NCBI GenBank assembly: GCA_016716675.1
Contig: JADJVG010000003.1
Span: 124,001-188,000, forward strand
Source: Hyphomicrobium sp.
GTDB taxonomy: Bacteria > Pseudomonadota > Alphaproteobacteria > Rhizobiales > Hyphomicrobiaceae
DNA: 64,000 nt
Reading direction: 5' to 3'
Shown piece after piece: positions 46,229 to 54,841 of this stretch. The position numbers and the translations under genes were made by a program. The notes beneath the pieces are model-generated. The model worked only from the letters and a program-made list of their open reading frames with translations. It was not told where the DNA came from and ran no database searches. Every line of letters starts with the position of its first letter. Position 1 is the first letter of the stretch.

Positions 46229-47119
46229 TTACCAGTCACCGGATGCCCCTCCGCCGCCAAAGCTGCCGCCACCGCCGGACCATCCGCCGCCACCGCCACC
46301 GCCGCCCGACCATCCACCGCCCCATTCGCCCGACCCGCCGGGAATGACGACGACGGAGCGGTTGCGCGCGCGACGGCGCTGTTCTTGATAGCGGCGACGT
46401 TCTTCCGGCGTGAGATTTTGCTCCCATTCGCGTTGTGCGATGGCCGCCTGCCGCATCTGCCAGAAGACCAAGCCGATAATCACAGCAAACACGAGGAGCT
46501 GGATATAGAGCGTGATGTCGTCCTGTGGTGTGCGTTTGACGATGGCGCGCTGTTTCACTTCCTCGGCGTCGCCAAGCAGCACGGCCTTGATATCGCGGAC
46601 GCCGTCTCGAATGCCCGCGGAGAAATCGCCCCGGCGGAACTGGCTGAGGATGGCATTCTGAATGATGAGCGTGGCCATCGTGTCGGTCAGCATCGGCTCC
46701 AGCCGGCGGCCGACTTCGATGCGCACCTTGCGCTCGTTGGGCGCGACGATCAGCAGTACGCCGTTGTCTTTATCCTTTTGGCCGATCGCCCATTTGCGCG
46801 CCAGACCGATGCCGTAGTCTTCGATCGCATAACCATCGAGCGATGGAACCGTGACGACCGCAACCTGATCGGTCGATGTCGCCTCGAGCGCCTGCAGTTC
46901 GGTTTCGATCTGCGCCTTATCGGCGGCGTTTAAAAGATTGGCGTTGTCGACGATTCTGCCGGTCAGCTCAGGATAAGCCGGTGCTGCAACAGCGAGGCTT
47001 GCTGCAACGATTGCGGCGAAAATCACCGCGAACAGCAAAACAAGTTTGCTGCTGCGGTGATCTTGCTGTGGTTTTGCGCCGGATTGAAATGCCGGCGCGG
47101 CAACGTGTGCGTCACCCAT
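46229..47119 (-). CDS. TPM-domain protein, YgcG family, Gly-rich C-terminus
   Basis: 296 residues. An N-terminal TM or signal (LVLLFAVIFAAIVAASLAVA) is followed by a TPM domain: LTGRIVDNANLLNAADKAQI, VAVVTVPSLDGYAIEDYGIG, then DNGVLLIVAPNERKVRIEVG. Next come a second TM (LYIQLLVFAVIIGLVFW) and a low-complexity C-terminus of Gly, Ser and Trp (GGGWSGGGGGGGG and similar). The TPM domain is probably periplasmic. The family works with LemA-type proteins; lemA lies 32 bp upstream. The exact reaction is unknown. Confidence 0.88.
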   Translation of the reverse strand: MGDAHVAAPAFQSGAKPQQDHRSSKLVLLFAVIFAAIVAASLAVAAPAYPELTGRIVDNANLLNAADKAQIETELQALEATSTDQVAVVTVPSLDGYAIEDYGIGLARKWAIGQKDKDNGVLLIVAPNERKVRIEVGRRLEPMLTDTMATLIIQNAILSQFRRGDFSAGIRDGVRDIKAVLLGDAEEVKQRAIVKRTPQDDITLYIQLLVFAVIIGLVFWQMRQAAIAQREWEQNLTPEERRRYQEQRRRARNRSVVVIPGGSGEWGGGWSGGGGGGGGWSGGGGSFGGGGASGDW

Positions 47120-47151
47120 GCGACGTCATCCTGACTGCAACGTGTCCGGCG

Positions 47152-47784
47152 TTACTTCTTCTCGAAGTCGACTTTTGGCACGGTCTGTTCGCTGGCCGGA
47201 ATATCGAACGTCGCCATTTCCTTGGATGATGGGTACATGAAGGCTTTCCACCACCGGCCGGGAATTGTCGTCAGCTCGGTATTGTAGACGCGAACGGCTT
47301 CGATGTAGTCGCGGCGCGCAATGGCGATGCGATTTTCGGTGCCCGCCAATTCGCTTTGCAGCGCCAGAAAGTTCTGGCCCGATTTGATGTCGGGATATTT
47401 TTCGGCAACCACCATCAAGCGGCCGAGGGCGCCGCCGAGTGTATTCTGCGCGTCCTGGAACTGCTTCATAGCATCAGGGTTGCTGAGAATGTCGGCGGGC
47501 AGGTTGACCTGAGCTTGGGTCGCTTTGGCGCGCGCCTCAACGACGTCCGTCAAAACGGATTTCTCCTGCTCGGCGAAACCCTTCACGGTCGAGACGAGGT
47601 TCTCGATCAAATCCGTGCGGCGCTTGTACTGATTGAGGACCTCGCTCCAGTTGGCTTTCGCCTGCTGCTCATAGGTCGGGATGTTGTTGACGCCACAGCC
47701 TGCAACAGCCAATGCGGCCACGAGCGTGAGCAGAAGAGCAATCGAGCGGGTGGTGAGGGAAGCTGTTTGGACCATGACACGCAC
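47152..47784 (-). CDS. lemA: LemA-family lipoprotein
   Basis: 210 residues. Lipoprotein signal with lipobox AVAGC near residue 30, then the LemA fold: NQYKRRTDLIENLVSTVKGF, EKSVLTDVVEARAKATQA, ALGRLMVVAEKYPDIKSGQN and AIARRDYIEAVRVYNTELTT. It is the first gene of a lemA-TPM-TPM unit on the minus strand. LemA is a coiled-coil membrane-associated protein of uncertain role, found with such TPM genes in many genomes. Confidence 0.9.
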   Translation of the reverse strand: MRVMVQTASLTTRSIALLLTLVAALAVAGCGVNNIPTYEQQAKANWSEVLNQYKRRTDLIENLVSTVKGFAEQEKSVLTDVVEARAKATQAQVNLPADILSNPDAMKQFQDAQNTLGGALGRLMVVAEKYPDIKSGQNFLALQSELAGTENRIAIARRDYIEAVRVYNTELTTIPGRWWKAFMYPSSKEMATFDIPASEQTVPKVDFEKK

Positions 47785-48156
47785 TATTCCTTGTGTAGGG
47801 GCCGTATGTTCGAGAGACTTGATCGGACGACGAACTGAAACCGGCCGGCTGGTCGATTGGCGCGCCGCACCAGCCTGGACCGCGGACCGCCAGCTACCGT
47901 CAGCCGCCGACCGCCCATGTCGTATGGGGTTAATGAGGCGGGCGCAAGGATTTGCAGTGCTGGAAGTTGCTCTACAACTTATCCGGCGTTCACCACATCC
48001 TCGCCTAAATCTTCGGCTGTCCGCCTTCCTCCGTTAGTCTGATCACAGATGGCATCGGCAATGGGTTCCGCCCGCGCGGACCCGGCACAATACGACGGCG
48101 ATGCCTCAAGGCAAGCAATCGCAGCCAGGAGTGCTGCGTTCGTGGAGGCATTAAGT
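47785..48156. other. Intergenic region, divergent promoters
   Basis: 372 bp between lemA (minus) and the repetitive secreted protein gene (plus). In-frame sequence upstream of 48157 is not protein-like. Contains no recognised RNA gene or hairpin. Confidence 0.45.
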
Positions 48157-48900
48157 ATGCGTTTTTCTGCCAAGGTGGCCGGTGCGGCCGTTCTCGTGTC
48201 GATGATGGGCGTGGCGCCGGCTCTCGCCGGGCATGACGGGTGTCATGGCCGGGCGATTGAATGTTATGAAAAGGTCAGACTGCCCGACGTCTACGCGACG
48301 CAAGCGCGATCTGTCGTCGTGCGCCCGGCCTACAGTGAAGTTGTGCAGACGCCGCCGGTGGTAATCAATCAGACCGAGAAGGTTCTGGTGAAGCCGGGTC
48401 AGTGGCACGTGCAGCGGACGCCGGCCGTTTATGGCAGCCGCGCCGAGCGTGTGTTGGTTCAAGAGGCAACCGTAACCTATGATCATGTTCCAGCCGTAAC
48501 GCGCAGCGTCGAACGGACCGTCGTTGTGCGTCCGGGTGGCGTCAAATGGGAACATCGCCGCGGTCTCTTTGGCCGCGAGAAACTCTGCAAGGTTCAAACG
48601 CCTCCGGTCACCCGCACGGTAACGGAGCAGGTTGTGGTGGCGCCGGCACGTCGCGTCGCCCACCAAACCCCGGCCGTCTATCGGACGGTCAATCGTCCGG
48701 TTCTCATTCAGCGGGCAAGCGTTAGCCGCGTCTATGAAGCACCGATGTATGCCAACGTCGTTCGTCCTGTCGTCGTACGTGACGCGTCACGGCGCGTCGT
48801 TTCGCATCCGGCGGTCGTCGGCGTCGTGCACGAGCGCGTTAAGGTGCGCGACGGCGGTTATGCGTGGTCGCGCAGCGGCCGCGGGCTCTTCGGCCACTAA
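48157..48900 (+). CDS. Secreted Val-rich repeat protein
   Basis: 247 residues from the ATG at 48157, which has GGAGG 9 nt upstream. Signal peptide ending in APALA, then a short Cys-containing segment (CHGRAIECYEK). The remainder is made of degenerate repeats of about 25-30 residues in which PAVY or PPV and a Val-rich strand alternate: RSVVVRPAYSEVVQTPPVV, RTPAVYGSRAERVLVQEA, VPAVTRSVERTVVVRPG, HQTPAVYRTVNRPVLIQRA. The protein is rich in Val, Arg and Pro, basic, and ends SGRGLFGH. An extended beta-rich envelope or surface protein is suggested. I do not recognise a named family. Confidence 0.75.
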   Translation: MRFSAKVAGAAVLVSMMGVAPALAGHDGCHGRAIECYEKVRLPDVYATQARSVVVRPAYSEVVQTPPVVINQTEKVLVKPGQWHVQRTPAVYGSRAERVLVQEATVTYDHVPAVTRSVERTVVVRPGGVKWEHRRGLFGREKLCKVQTPPVTRTVTEQVVVAPARRVAHQTPAVYRTVNRPVLIQRASVSRVYEAPMYANVVRPVVVRDASRRVVSHPAVVGVVHERVKVRDGGYAWSRSGRGLFGH

Positions 48901-48931
48901 CCCGTCGGGGCATCAAACGACATTATTTGAA

Positions 48932-48957
48932 AGGCGTGCCGCGAGGTGCGCCTTTTT
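48932..48957 (+). terminator. Rho-independent terminator
   Basis: AGGCGTGC / GTGCGCCT pair over 8 bp (two G-T wobbles) around a 6-nt loop and run into TTTTT. It lies 32 bp after the stop of the Val-rich repeat gene. Confidence 0.8.
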
Positions 48958-49008
48958 AAATTTGATCCTGCCCTGTCTGCTTGTGAAAGCCGCGCAACGC
49001 CGTTGCGC

Positions 49009-49446
49009 CTACCGGCACACCAGCACCGGAATCTCGCTGAGGCTCAAGACGCGGTGGGCCTGGCTGCCAAGAATCAACCGGCTCAAGCCGCGGCGGCCAT
49101 GCGATGACATGACGATGAGATCGCAACCGTGCGCGCGGGCGGCCTCAACAATCCCCTCGGCGGCAAACTGATCCTTCACGTGGATATACGTGCACGATAC
49201 GCCCACTGTCTGCGCCTTGCCGGAAATGTGCGCCAAAAGCTTGCTGGCATTTTCGGCCACGGCTTTTTCGTAATCGTCGGCAGGAAAAATGACGGCCATG
49301 TCCATCGGCGCTTCTGAAATCCACGGCTCAGAAACCGTGATGGCGGTCACTTTCGCGCCGCTCAACTTGGCGAGGTCCAGGCCTTGTTCGACGGCCTTCA
49401 TCGATAGTTCCGAACCGTCACTGGCAATCAGTATGTGTTTGAACAT
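49009..49446 (-). CDS. Universal stress protein (UspA family)
   Basis: 145 residues from the ATG at 49446, where the family motif MFKHILIASDGSELSMKAVE starts. The C-terminus has the ATP-binding loop MSSHGRRGLSRLILGSQAHR (G-2x-G-9x-G type). It is the third gene of a minus-strand unit after a CBS-domain protein and a DUF2267 protein. The set suggests energy- or stress-sensing, as both CBS pairs and Usp folds bind adenine nucleotides. Confidence 0.9.
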   Translation of the reverse strand: MFKHILIASDGSELSMKAVEQGLDLAKLSGAKVTAITVSEPWISEAPMDMAVIFPADDYEKAVAENASKLLAHISGKAQTVGVSCTYIHVKDQFAAEGIVEAARAHGCDLIVMSSHGRRGLSRLILGSQAHRVLSLSEIPVLVCR

Positions 49447-49457
49447 GGGCGCCCCAA

Positions 49458-49892
49458 TCAGGTTGTATGGAATTGTTTGGGCCAAAGGTCTTTTAAAGCT
49501 GCAGGCAACTGAACCACGACATTCGAGATCTCACCGGGATCGCAATGGCGGGCAAGGAGCGCAAAAACATCGCGCACGGCGCGTTCGGCCGGAACCGCAT
49601 TCGGGAAGCCGCGCGCCAGGATGGCGTCAATGAATTTCTGTTTGCTGTTGAGCCGGACGGGAACTTTGTGCGGCTGCCAACCGTCGTAGTAAATTCCACG
49701 AATGATCATCGGCAACTGGGCGCCGAGATCCACGGCCTCTTCCAAGGTCAAACAATCGCGCAACACGTGAAGCACCACACGCAACACCGAAATAGCTTCG
49801 TTGGTGTCGGCAAGTTCACCTTTTTCGCACAGCTCTTTAAGCCATTCCTGGGTCTTCTGGATGGCGTGCGCTAGCGAAGATGGGATCGTCAC
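49458..49892 (-). CDS. DUF2267-domain protein
   Basis: 144 residues from a GTG at 49892 (VTIPSSLAHAIQKTQEWL), where family members usually begin; GGAG lies 11 nt upstream. Longer starts would overlap the CBS gene. Helical DUF2267 sequence: ISVLRVVLHVLRDCLTLEEA, DLGAQLPMIIRGIYYDGW, then AVRDVFALLARHCDPGEISN. The family has no known function but is often paired with CBS or Usp genes and resembles helix-bundle regulators in stress operons. Confidence 0.85.
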   Translation of the reverse strand: MTIPSSLAHAIQKTQEWLKELCEKGELADTNEAISVLRVVLHVLRDCLTLEEAVDLGAQLPMIIRGIYYDGWQPHKVPVRLNSKQKFIDAILARGFPNAVPAERAVRDVFALLARHCDPGEISNVVVQLPAALKDLWPKQFHTT

Positions 49893-49938
49893 GGTGTGGT
49901 GCTCCACGATGTTGGCAACAAGCAGGGGAACCGTACGG

Positions 49939-50358
49939 CTAGTGATGGTGTGCCGATACGGCTTCGACAACTTCTCCGGAAAGTTCATGTGAGACGGCAT
50001 GCGATATGTCGCCGAGGCTTAACATGCCGACCATGCGCTTCTGGTTGTTAATCACCGGCAGGCGCCGGACTCGTTTGCTTTCCATGATGCGCAAGGCGTC
50101 GTTCAGGTCTTCGTCGGCGCTGCAGTATATAACGCCCTCCGACATCACGTCGCGAGCCGTCAATGAGAACACATCGCGGCCGTTGGCAAAGGCCCGGCAG
50201 GCGATGTCGCGGTCTGTGACCATGCCAATCAACCTGTCATCTTTGCCGACGGGCATAGCGCCGATATCGAGTTCGTTCATGCGCCGGGCAACTTGAGCGA
50301 TCGGCATTCCTGGATCAACCCATTCGACGCCAGCGTGCATTGCATCTTTTACTTTCAT
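49939..50358 (-). CDS. CBS-domain-pair protein
   Basis: 139 residues from the ATG at 50358, with a perfect AGGAGG 9 nt upstream. A Bateman module of two CBS motifs: MPIAQVARRMNELDIGAMPV with RLIGMVTDRDIACRA, then DLNDALRIMESKRVRRLPVI with RMVGMLSLGDISHAVS. Such pairs bind AMP/ATP/SAM or similar ligands and signal by shape change. The C-terminus ends in a His-rich tail (SAHHH). First gene of the CBS-DUF2267-Usp unit; the inverted repeat at 50492-50517 lies 134 bp upstream. Confidence 0.9.
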   Translation of the reverse strand: MKVKDAMHAGVEWVDPGMPIAQVARRMNELDIGAMPVGKDDRLIGMVTDRDIACRAFANGRDVFSLTARDVMSEGVIYCSADEDLNDALRIMESKRVRRLPVINNQKRMVGMLSLGDISHAVSHELSGEVVEAVSAHHH

Positions 50359-50491
50359 GTCACGTCCTCCTAGTGGAAAGGGTGCATGCGAGAGCAAGAT
50401 GAAGCTGCTCTTTCGGTAAGTATGGTGGATCGGGAGGCTTCAGTTTTGATACTGGTCAACGGCGCGCCGGGGTCCGCACACCAAGTCTACC

Positions 50492-50517
50492 GCCCTTAAG
50501 TCTAATATCTTAAGGGC
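50492..50517. promoter_or_regulatory. Perfect 9+9 bp inverted repeat, candidate operator
   Basis: GCCCTTAAG - 8 nt - CTTAAGGGC, perfect in both arms, in the 306-bp gap upstream of the CBS-DUF2267-Usp unit. No T-run follows on either strand, so a protein-binding site is more likely than a terminator. It also lies 148 bp past the end of the upstream PEBP gene, so a role there cannot be excluded. Confidence 0.5.
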
Positions 50518-50664
50518 AGCCACCAAATGTCTGCCCGACAGGCCCTTGAAGAAGGTCTATCGACCCTTAGTCGTGGCTCAGCTGACTGAAGGCCAATCGT
50601 CCACCATGCCCATCAGTTTGATCCAATGCGGCAGGGCTGACAAGCCTGACGACGATCGCCGCCG

Positions 50665-51135
50665 TTACTTGCTTTTTTGGTACGTTCCGATCAGCACGGC
50701 TTCGGCAAGGATATGCCCGTGCATCGCGCGTTCGACGCCGGCCTTAGTCGGTTGCCCCAGGTCGCCCAGCATGCAGTCAAGCGCATACAATTTATGGAAA
50801 TAGCGATGCCTGCCGATTGGTGGACACGAGCCGCCATACCCGGTGCGTTTCCAGTCGTTCAATCCGGAGCGCGCGCTGCCCGGTGCGCCGGTGATGCCTT
50901 GTTCTATGGCGCTGACGTCAGGCGGGATGTCGTAGACGACCCAGTGCACCCAGGTCATGCGCGGTGCGTTCGGATCCGGTGCGTCGGGGTCATCGATAAT
51001 GAGCACGAGACTCTGCGTCTGCGCCGGAACCCCTGACCACGCTAACGAAGGAGATACGTCTTGCCCCTCGCAGGTGTGGAGACTTGGGATCGGCTGGCCG
51101 TCGCCAAAGGCCGCTGACGTCAGTTGAAGGGCCAT
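50665..51135 (-). CDS. YbhB/YbcL-family PEBP-like protein
   Basis: 156 residues from the ATG at 51135, with AGGAGG 9 nt upstream. Phosphatidylethanolamine-binding fold: HTCEGQDVSPSLAW, VLIIDDPDAPD, HWVVYDIPP, YGGSCPPIGRHRYFHKLYAL. There is no signal peptide. The bacterial role is unknown; a small-ligand or kinase-inhibitor-like function is inferred from eukaryotic relatives. Confidence 0.9.
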   Translation of the reverse strand: MALQLTSAAFGDGQPIPSLHTCEGQDVSPSLAWSGVPAQTQSLVLIIDDPDAPDPNAPRMTWVHWVVYDIPPDVSAIEQGITGAPGSARSGLNDWKRTGYGGSCPPIGRHRYFHKLYALDCMLGDLGQPTKAGVERAMHGHILAEAVLIGTYQKSK

Positions 51136-51257
51136 AAAATGCGTCCTCCTGTTGCGAACCTGAATTGTCACTGCGGTGGCCGCCGCACGCGAGCAGCCGA
51201 GTCATATAATATATATTCAACTATATAATCATCGGGCGGGCGCGGTGGAACCTCGTG

Positions 51258-51902
51258 TCAGTCCTCCTCGGCGATCAACGGCACGAAGCGGACGTCGATA
51301 AGATGCTCGCGGGCGAAGGTATCTTCGTCGATGCGCGTGATGCGCAGCAGTTTCTGAGAACACGACTCGCGTCCAACGGGAACGACCATGCAGGCGCCGA
51401 TCGCGAGTTGGCGTAGGAGCGCTTTCGGCACCTCGGCCGCACTGGCCGATACGAGGATGGCGTCGAACGGCGCCTCTTCCGCCCAGCCCGCGCTGCCATC
51501 AGCGTGGCGAACGTGAATGGTGTCGCAACCGGCAGCGGCAATGTTTGATACCGCCCTCACGGCAAGTTCGCTGATGCGTTCGATCGTGAACACAGTGCCC
51601 GCGATCTGGCCGAGCACGGCTGCGGCGTAACCCGATCCGGCGCCGATTTCGAGGGCCTTCTCGCCACCGCGAAGGCAAAGCGCTGCAATCATGTAGGCGA
51701 CGATATAGGGCTGCGAAATCGTCTGGCCCGCTCCGATCGGCAGCGGGCGATCTTCATAGGCGTCACGCTTCAAAGCGTCGGGAACGAAGATTTCACGCGG
51801 CACCGCGCGCATGGCCGCGAGCACGAGGGGCGCGCGGATGCCACGCGCCTCAAGGTGTTGCGCGACGAAGGTGTCACGACGGGTCTCAGCGGTTCTTACC
51901 AC
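51258..51902 (-). CDS. pcm: Protein-L-isoaspartate O-methyltransferase
   Basis: 214 residues. Signature blocks: VPREIFVPDALKRDAYEDRP, PIGAGQTISQPYIVAYM (substrate-binding), ALEIGAGSGYAAAVLGQIAG (SAM motif I), then IERISELAVRA. It repairs isoaspartyl residues in aged proteins with SAM. It matches the usual length. There is no clear operon partner; the upstream gene (52111) is a small lipoprotein on the same strand. Confidence 0.93.
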   Translation of the reverse strand: MVRTAETRRDTFVAQHLEARGIRAPLVLAAMRAVPREIFVPDALKRDAYEDRPLPIGAGQTISQPYIVAYMIAALCLRGGEKALEIGAGSGYAAAVLGQIAGTVFTIERISELAVRAVSNIAAAGCDTIHVRHADGSAGWAEEAPFDAILVSASAAEVPKALLRQLAIGACMVVPVGRESCSQKLLRITRIDEDTFAREHLIDVRFVPLIAEED

Positions 51903-52110
51903 GACGCTACCAATGAATACGAGGTGCTACGTGCCGTATCGTATGCGCGGAACGCCCTTGCGCTACCTGCTGGCGGCTATTGCCGGCACGCGAGATGCGG
52001 ACAGGATAGGAGTCAAATCTGTAAATGGGAATTGAAGACTGCGCGCCGCGATCTGCACACGCGCACGTTTCGCTGCCGGCTACAAGTGCGTCCAGCACAA
52101 CGGTCGAACG

Positions 52111-52338
52111 TTACTGGGCGTTTTCGTACATCAAGGGTTGTGGTGCGCCCGGGCCGTTCCAGTCGCCGTATTTCTTGTTCGTCGCTGTCATTTGCGATGG
52201 GCGGTCCGGTCCGTTGAGGCTCCAATTGGGGCGCTCAGCCTGGCTCTGTTGAACGCTGCATCCGGCCAACAGCAAAGCCACCATGAAGAGGGCCAGCAGA
52301 TGCGCGAAAAGCATATCGACAGCGAAGCGGCGTGACAC
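52111..52338 (-). CDS. Small lipoprotein
   Basis: 75 residues with a lipoprotein signal (MLFAHLLALFMVALLLAGC, lipobox LLAGC at about 23-27). The mature part is short, polar, with Asn, Pro and Trp (KKYGDWNGPGAPQPLMYENA). It has no recognised domain. The clean signal and absence of overlap make it a likely real gene. Confidence 0.65.
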   Translation of the reverse strand: MSRRFAVDMLFAHLLALFMVALLLAGCSVQQSQAERPNWSLNGPDRPSQMTATNKKYGDWNGPGAPQPLMYENAQ

Positions 52339-52492
52339 GGCGAAGGTACTCCAGGCAACAGCGAAACTGTGCCATCAGTAAATGCCGAATGCCGATGAAC
52401 GCTGGCTTAATGGGTGCTGAGCCATTGCCTGCGGTGCAGAAGAACTGTCTTAGCGATTTGTCATAGGGCGCCGCGACCGGCACGGCGCCGGT

Positions 52493-53260
52493 TCAAGCCG
52501 GTTTGACCATCGAGACCAAATAATTGACGTCGGTTTCCGGCGCCAGCGACCACTGATCCTGAAATGGGCTGTAGACGATGCCCTCGAAGCGCGGCGCCGT
52601 CAGCCCTGCGGCGGCGGCATAGGTGGTCATTTCTTCCGGCGTTACGAAACGGTCCCACTGGTGCGTGCCGCGCGGCAGCCAGCCAAGCACGTATTCGGCG
52701 CCGACAATCGCGAGCGCCCACGATTTGAACGTGCGGTTTAGCGTCGAGAAGACCGCGAGACCGCCGGGCCGGACGAGGCTCGCGCAGGCGGCGATGAATT
52801 GGCCGACGTCCGGCACATGCTCGACCACTTCCAGACAGGCCACGATGTCGAAGGCCTCACCGGCAGCCGCCAGATCCTCGACGCGAACGGCGCGATAGTC
52901 GATGGCGAGGCCCTGAGGTTCGGCGTGGCCCTTGGCAATCGCAATATTGCGTTCCGAGGGGTCGATGCCGGTGGTCCTGGCGCCCATACGGCAGAGCGGT
53001 TCGGAGACGAGACCGCCGCCGCAGCCGATATCAAGCGCCGTCAGGCCGGCCAGCGGCCGCAAACTGTTGGCATCGCGGCCAAAGTGGGAGACAGCGGCGC
53101 TGCGCACGAAGGACAGTCTTGGCGGCCCGATCTGGTGGAGCGGGCGGAATTTGCCAAGCGGATCCCACCATTCTGCGGCGATGCGGGAAAAGCGGCGGAC
53201 TTCCTCGGCGTCGAGCGTTGCGTCGTGGGGTTGGCTTTGGGCGCTGGTTTGGGCGGACAT
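52493..53260 (-). CDS. ubiG: Ubiquinone biosynthesis O-methyltransferase
   Basis: 255 residues from the ATG at 53260, with GAGGAG upstream; a longer frame to 53338 is less likely. Family blocks: EVRRFSRIAAEWWDPLGKF, LHQIGPPRLSF, ALDIGCGGGLVSEPLCRMGA (SAM), EVVEHVPD and PRGTHQWDRFVTPEEM. It performs two O-methylations in ubiquinone synthesis. It is divergent from lysC; the same ubiG/lysC arrangement is common in alphaproteobacteria. Confidence 0.95.
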   Translation of the reverse strand: MSAQTSAQSQPHDATLDAEEVRRFSRIAAEWWDPLGKFRPLHQIGPPRLSFVRSAAVSHFGRDANSLRPLAGLTALDIGCGGGLVSEPLCRMGARTTGIDPSERNIAIAKGHAEPQGLAIDYRAVRVEDLAAAGEAFDIVACLEVVEHVPDVGQFIAACASLVRPGGLAVFSTLNRTFKSWALAIVGAEYVLGWLPRGTHQWDRFVTPEEMTTYAAAAGLTAPRFEGIVYSPFQDQWSLAPETDVNYLVSMVKPA

Positions 53261-53487
53261 GCGGGGTCTCCTCGGCCCTGGTACTGGCATCCGGGGGAAG
53301 CGGATTGTCAAGGCGGCGCAAAACCTTCGCAGTCCCATGAGTCCGGGCGCAAGTATTAACGCAGTGGTGTTGCGGGCGCCGTCCGATGCGGCTAAGAAGC
53401 GTTCATCTCAATGGATTTAGGTCAGGCGTTGACGGCGGCTTAAGATGGGTCGGCCGGTAGCTTTGATGGGCGGGAAGCGGCAGTACG

Positions 53488-54756
53488 ATGGCGGTTGTTG
53501 TGATGAAATTCGGCGGCACGTCGGTCGCCAATATCGAGCGCATCCAGAATGTTGCGCGCCACGTCAAGCGCGAGGTCGATGCCGGCAACAAGGTGGCCGT
53601 CGTTGTCTCGGCGATGTCGGGCGTCACCAACCAGTTGGTTTCGTGGGTCAAGGATGCCGCCGAGCAGCGCCTTTACGATGCGCGCGAATATGATGCCGTG
53701 GTCGCGACCGGAGAACAGGTGACGGCCGGGCTGCTGGCGATTGCGCTGCAGTCGATGGGGCTGAGAGCCCGCTCGTGGACCGGTTGGCAGATCCCAATTG
53801 AAACCAGCACCGCGCACGGCGCCGCGCGCATCCTCAACATTCCGGGCGACGCCATGCGCGCCACCATCGAAAGCGGTGAAGTCGCCGTGGTGACCGGGTT
53901 CCAAGGCATCGAGACGCAAGCCAACCGCATTGCAACGCTCGGCCGCGGCGGTTCCGATACCAGTGCAGTGGCGATGGCCGTCGCGCTCAAGGCTGACGTT
54001 TGCGATATCTACACCGACGTCGATGGTGTCTACACAACCGATCCGCGCATCGTGCCGAAGGCCAAGCGGCTGGCCAAGATTTCATACGAAGAAATGCTGG
54101 AAATGGCGTCGCTCGGCTCGAAGGTGCTGCAAACGCGCTCGGTCGAACTCGGCATGGTCTACAAAATGCGCACCCGCGTCCTGTCGAGCTTCGTTGCGCC
54201 CGACGCCATGAAGGCCTTTGACCCCAATCATATCGAGAATATCGGAACCATTGTTTGCGACGAGGATGAGATCGTGGAACAGCAGGTCGTGAGTGGCATC
54301 GCGTACGCCAAGGACGAAGCCAAAGTCACCATGCTCAACGTGGATGACAAGCCGGGAGTCGCCGCCCGCATCTTTGGGCCACTCGCGGACGCCAACATCA
54401 ACGTCGATATGATCGTTCAGAATATCGCGCCGGATGGCAAGCGAACCGACATGACATTTACGGTGCAGGCCGGCGAGTTGCCGCGGGCGCTGGAGGTGCT
54501 CAAACAGGCGCAAGCCGACATCGGCCATTTCGACATCAAGAGCTCGGCCGACGTCGTCAAAGTGTCTGTGATTGGCGTCGGAATGCGCAGCCACGCGGGC
54601 GTTGCCGCAAAAATGTTCAAAACCTTGTCGGACAAGGGCATAAATATCCACGCAATCTCGACGTCTGAAATTAAGATAAGCGTATTGATCGACGCAGCTT
54701 ATGCTGAACTGGCAGTTAGGTCCCTGCATACGGCCTACGGACTGGACAGCGACTGA
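53488..54756 (+). CDS. lysC: Aspartate kinase
   Basis: 422 residues. Amino-acid kinase motif KFGGTSV at 7-13, GRGGSDTSAVAMAVALKA, YTDVDGVYTTDPR, and two C-terminal ACT domains (MLNVDDKPGVAARIFG and VSVIGVGMRSHAGVAAKMF) for feedback inhibition by lysine and/or threonine. First enzyme of the Lys/Thr/Met/diaminopimelate pathway. ptsP follows 85 bp downstream on the same strand. Confidence 0.96.
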   Translation: MAVVVMKFGGTSVANIERIQNVARHVKREVDAGNKVAVVVSAMSGVTNQLVSWVKDAAEQRLYDAREYDAVVATGEQVTAGLLAIALQSMGLRARSWTGWQIPIETSTAHGAARILNIPGDAMRATIESGEVAVVTGFQGIETQANRIATLGRGGSDTSAVAMAVALKADVCDIYTDVDGVYTTDPRIVPKAKRLAKISYEEMLEMASLGSKVLQTRSVELGMVYKMRTRVLSSFVAPDAMKAFDPNHIENIGTIVCDEDEIVEQQVVSGIAYAKDEAKVTMLNVDDKPGVAARIFGPLADANINVDMIVQNIAPDGKRTDMTFTVQAGELPRALEVLKQAQADIGHFDIKSSADVVKVSVIGVGMRSHAGVAAKMFKTLSDKGINIHAISTSEIKISVLIDAAYAELAVRSLHTAYGLDSD

Positions 54757-54841
54757 CGGGGCGGCGCGCCACAGCCCCCTGGCTTGATTGAAGTTCTTCG
54801 CCAGGGCAGGCGGCAGAACAGGCGATTGAGGTGGCTGAACG

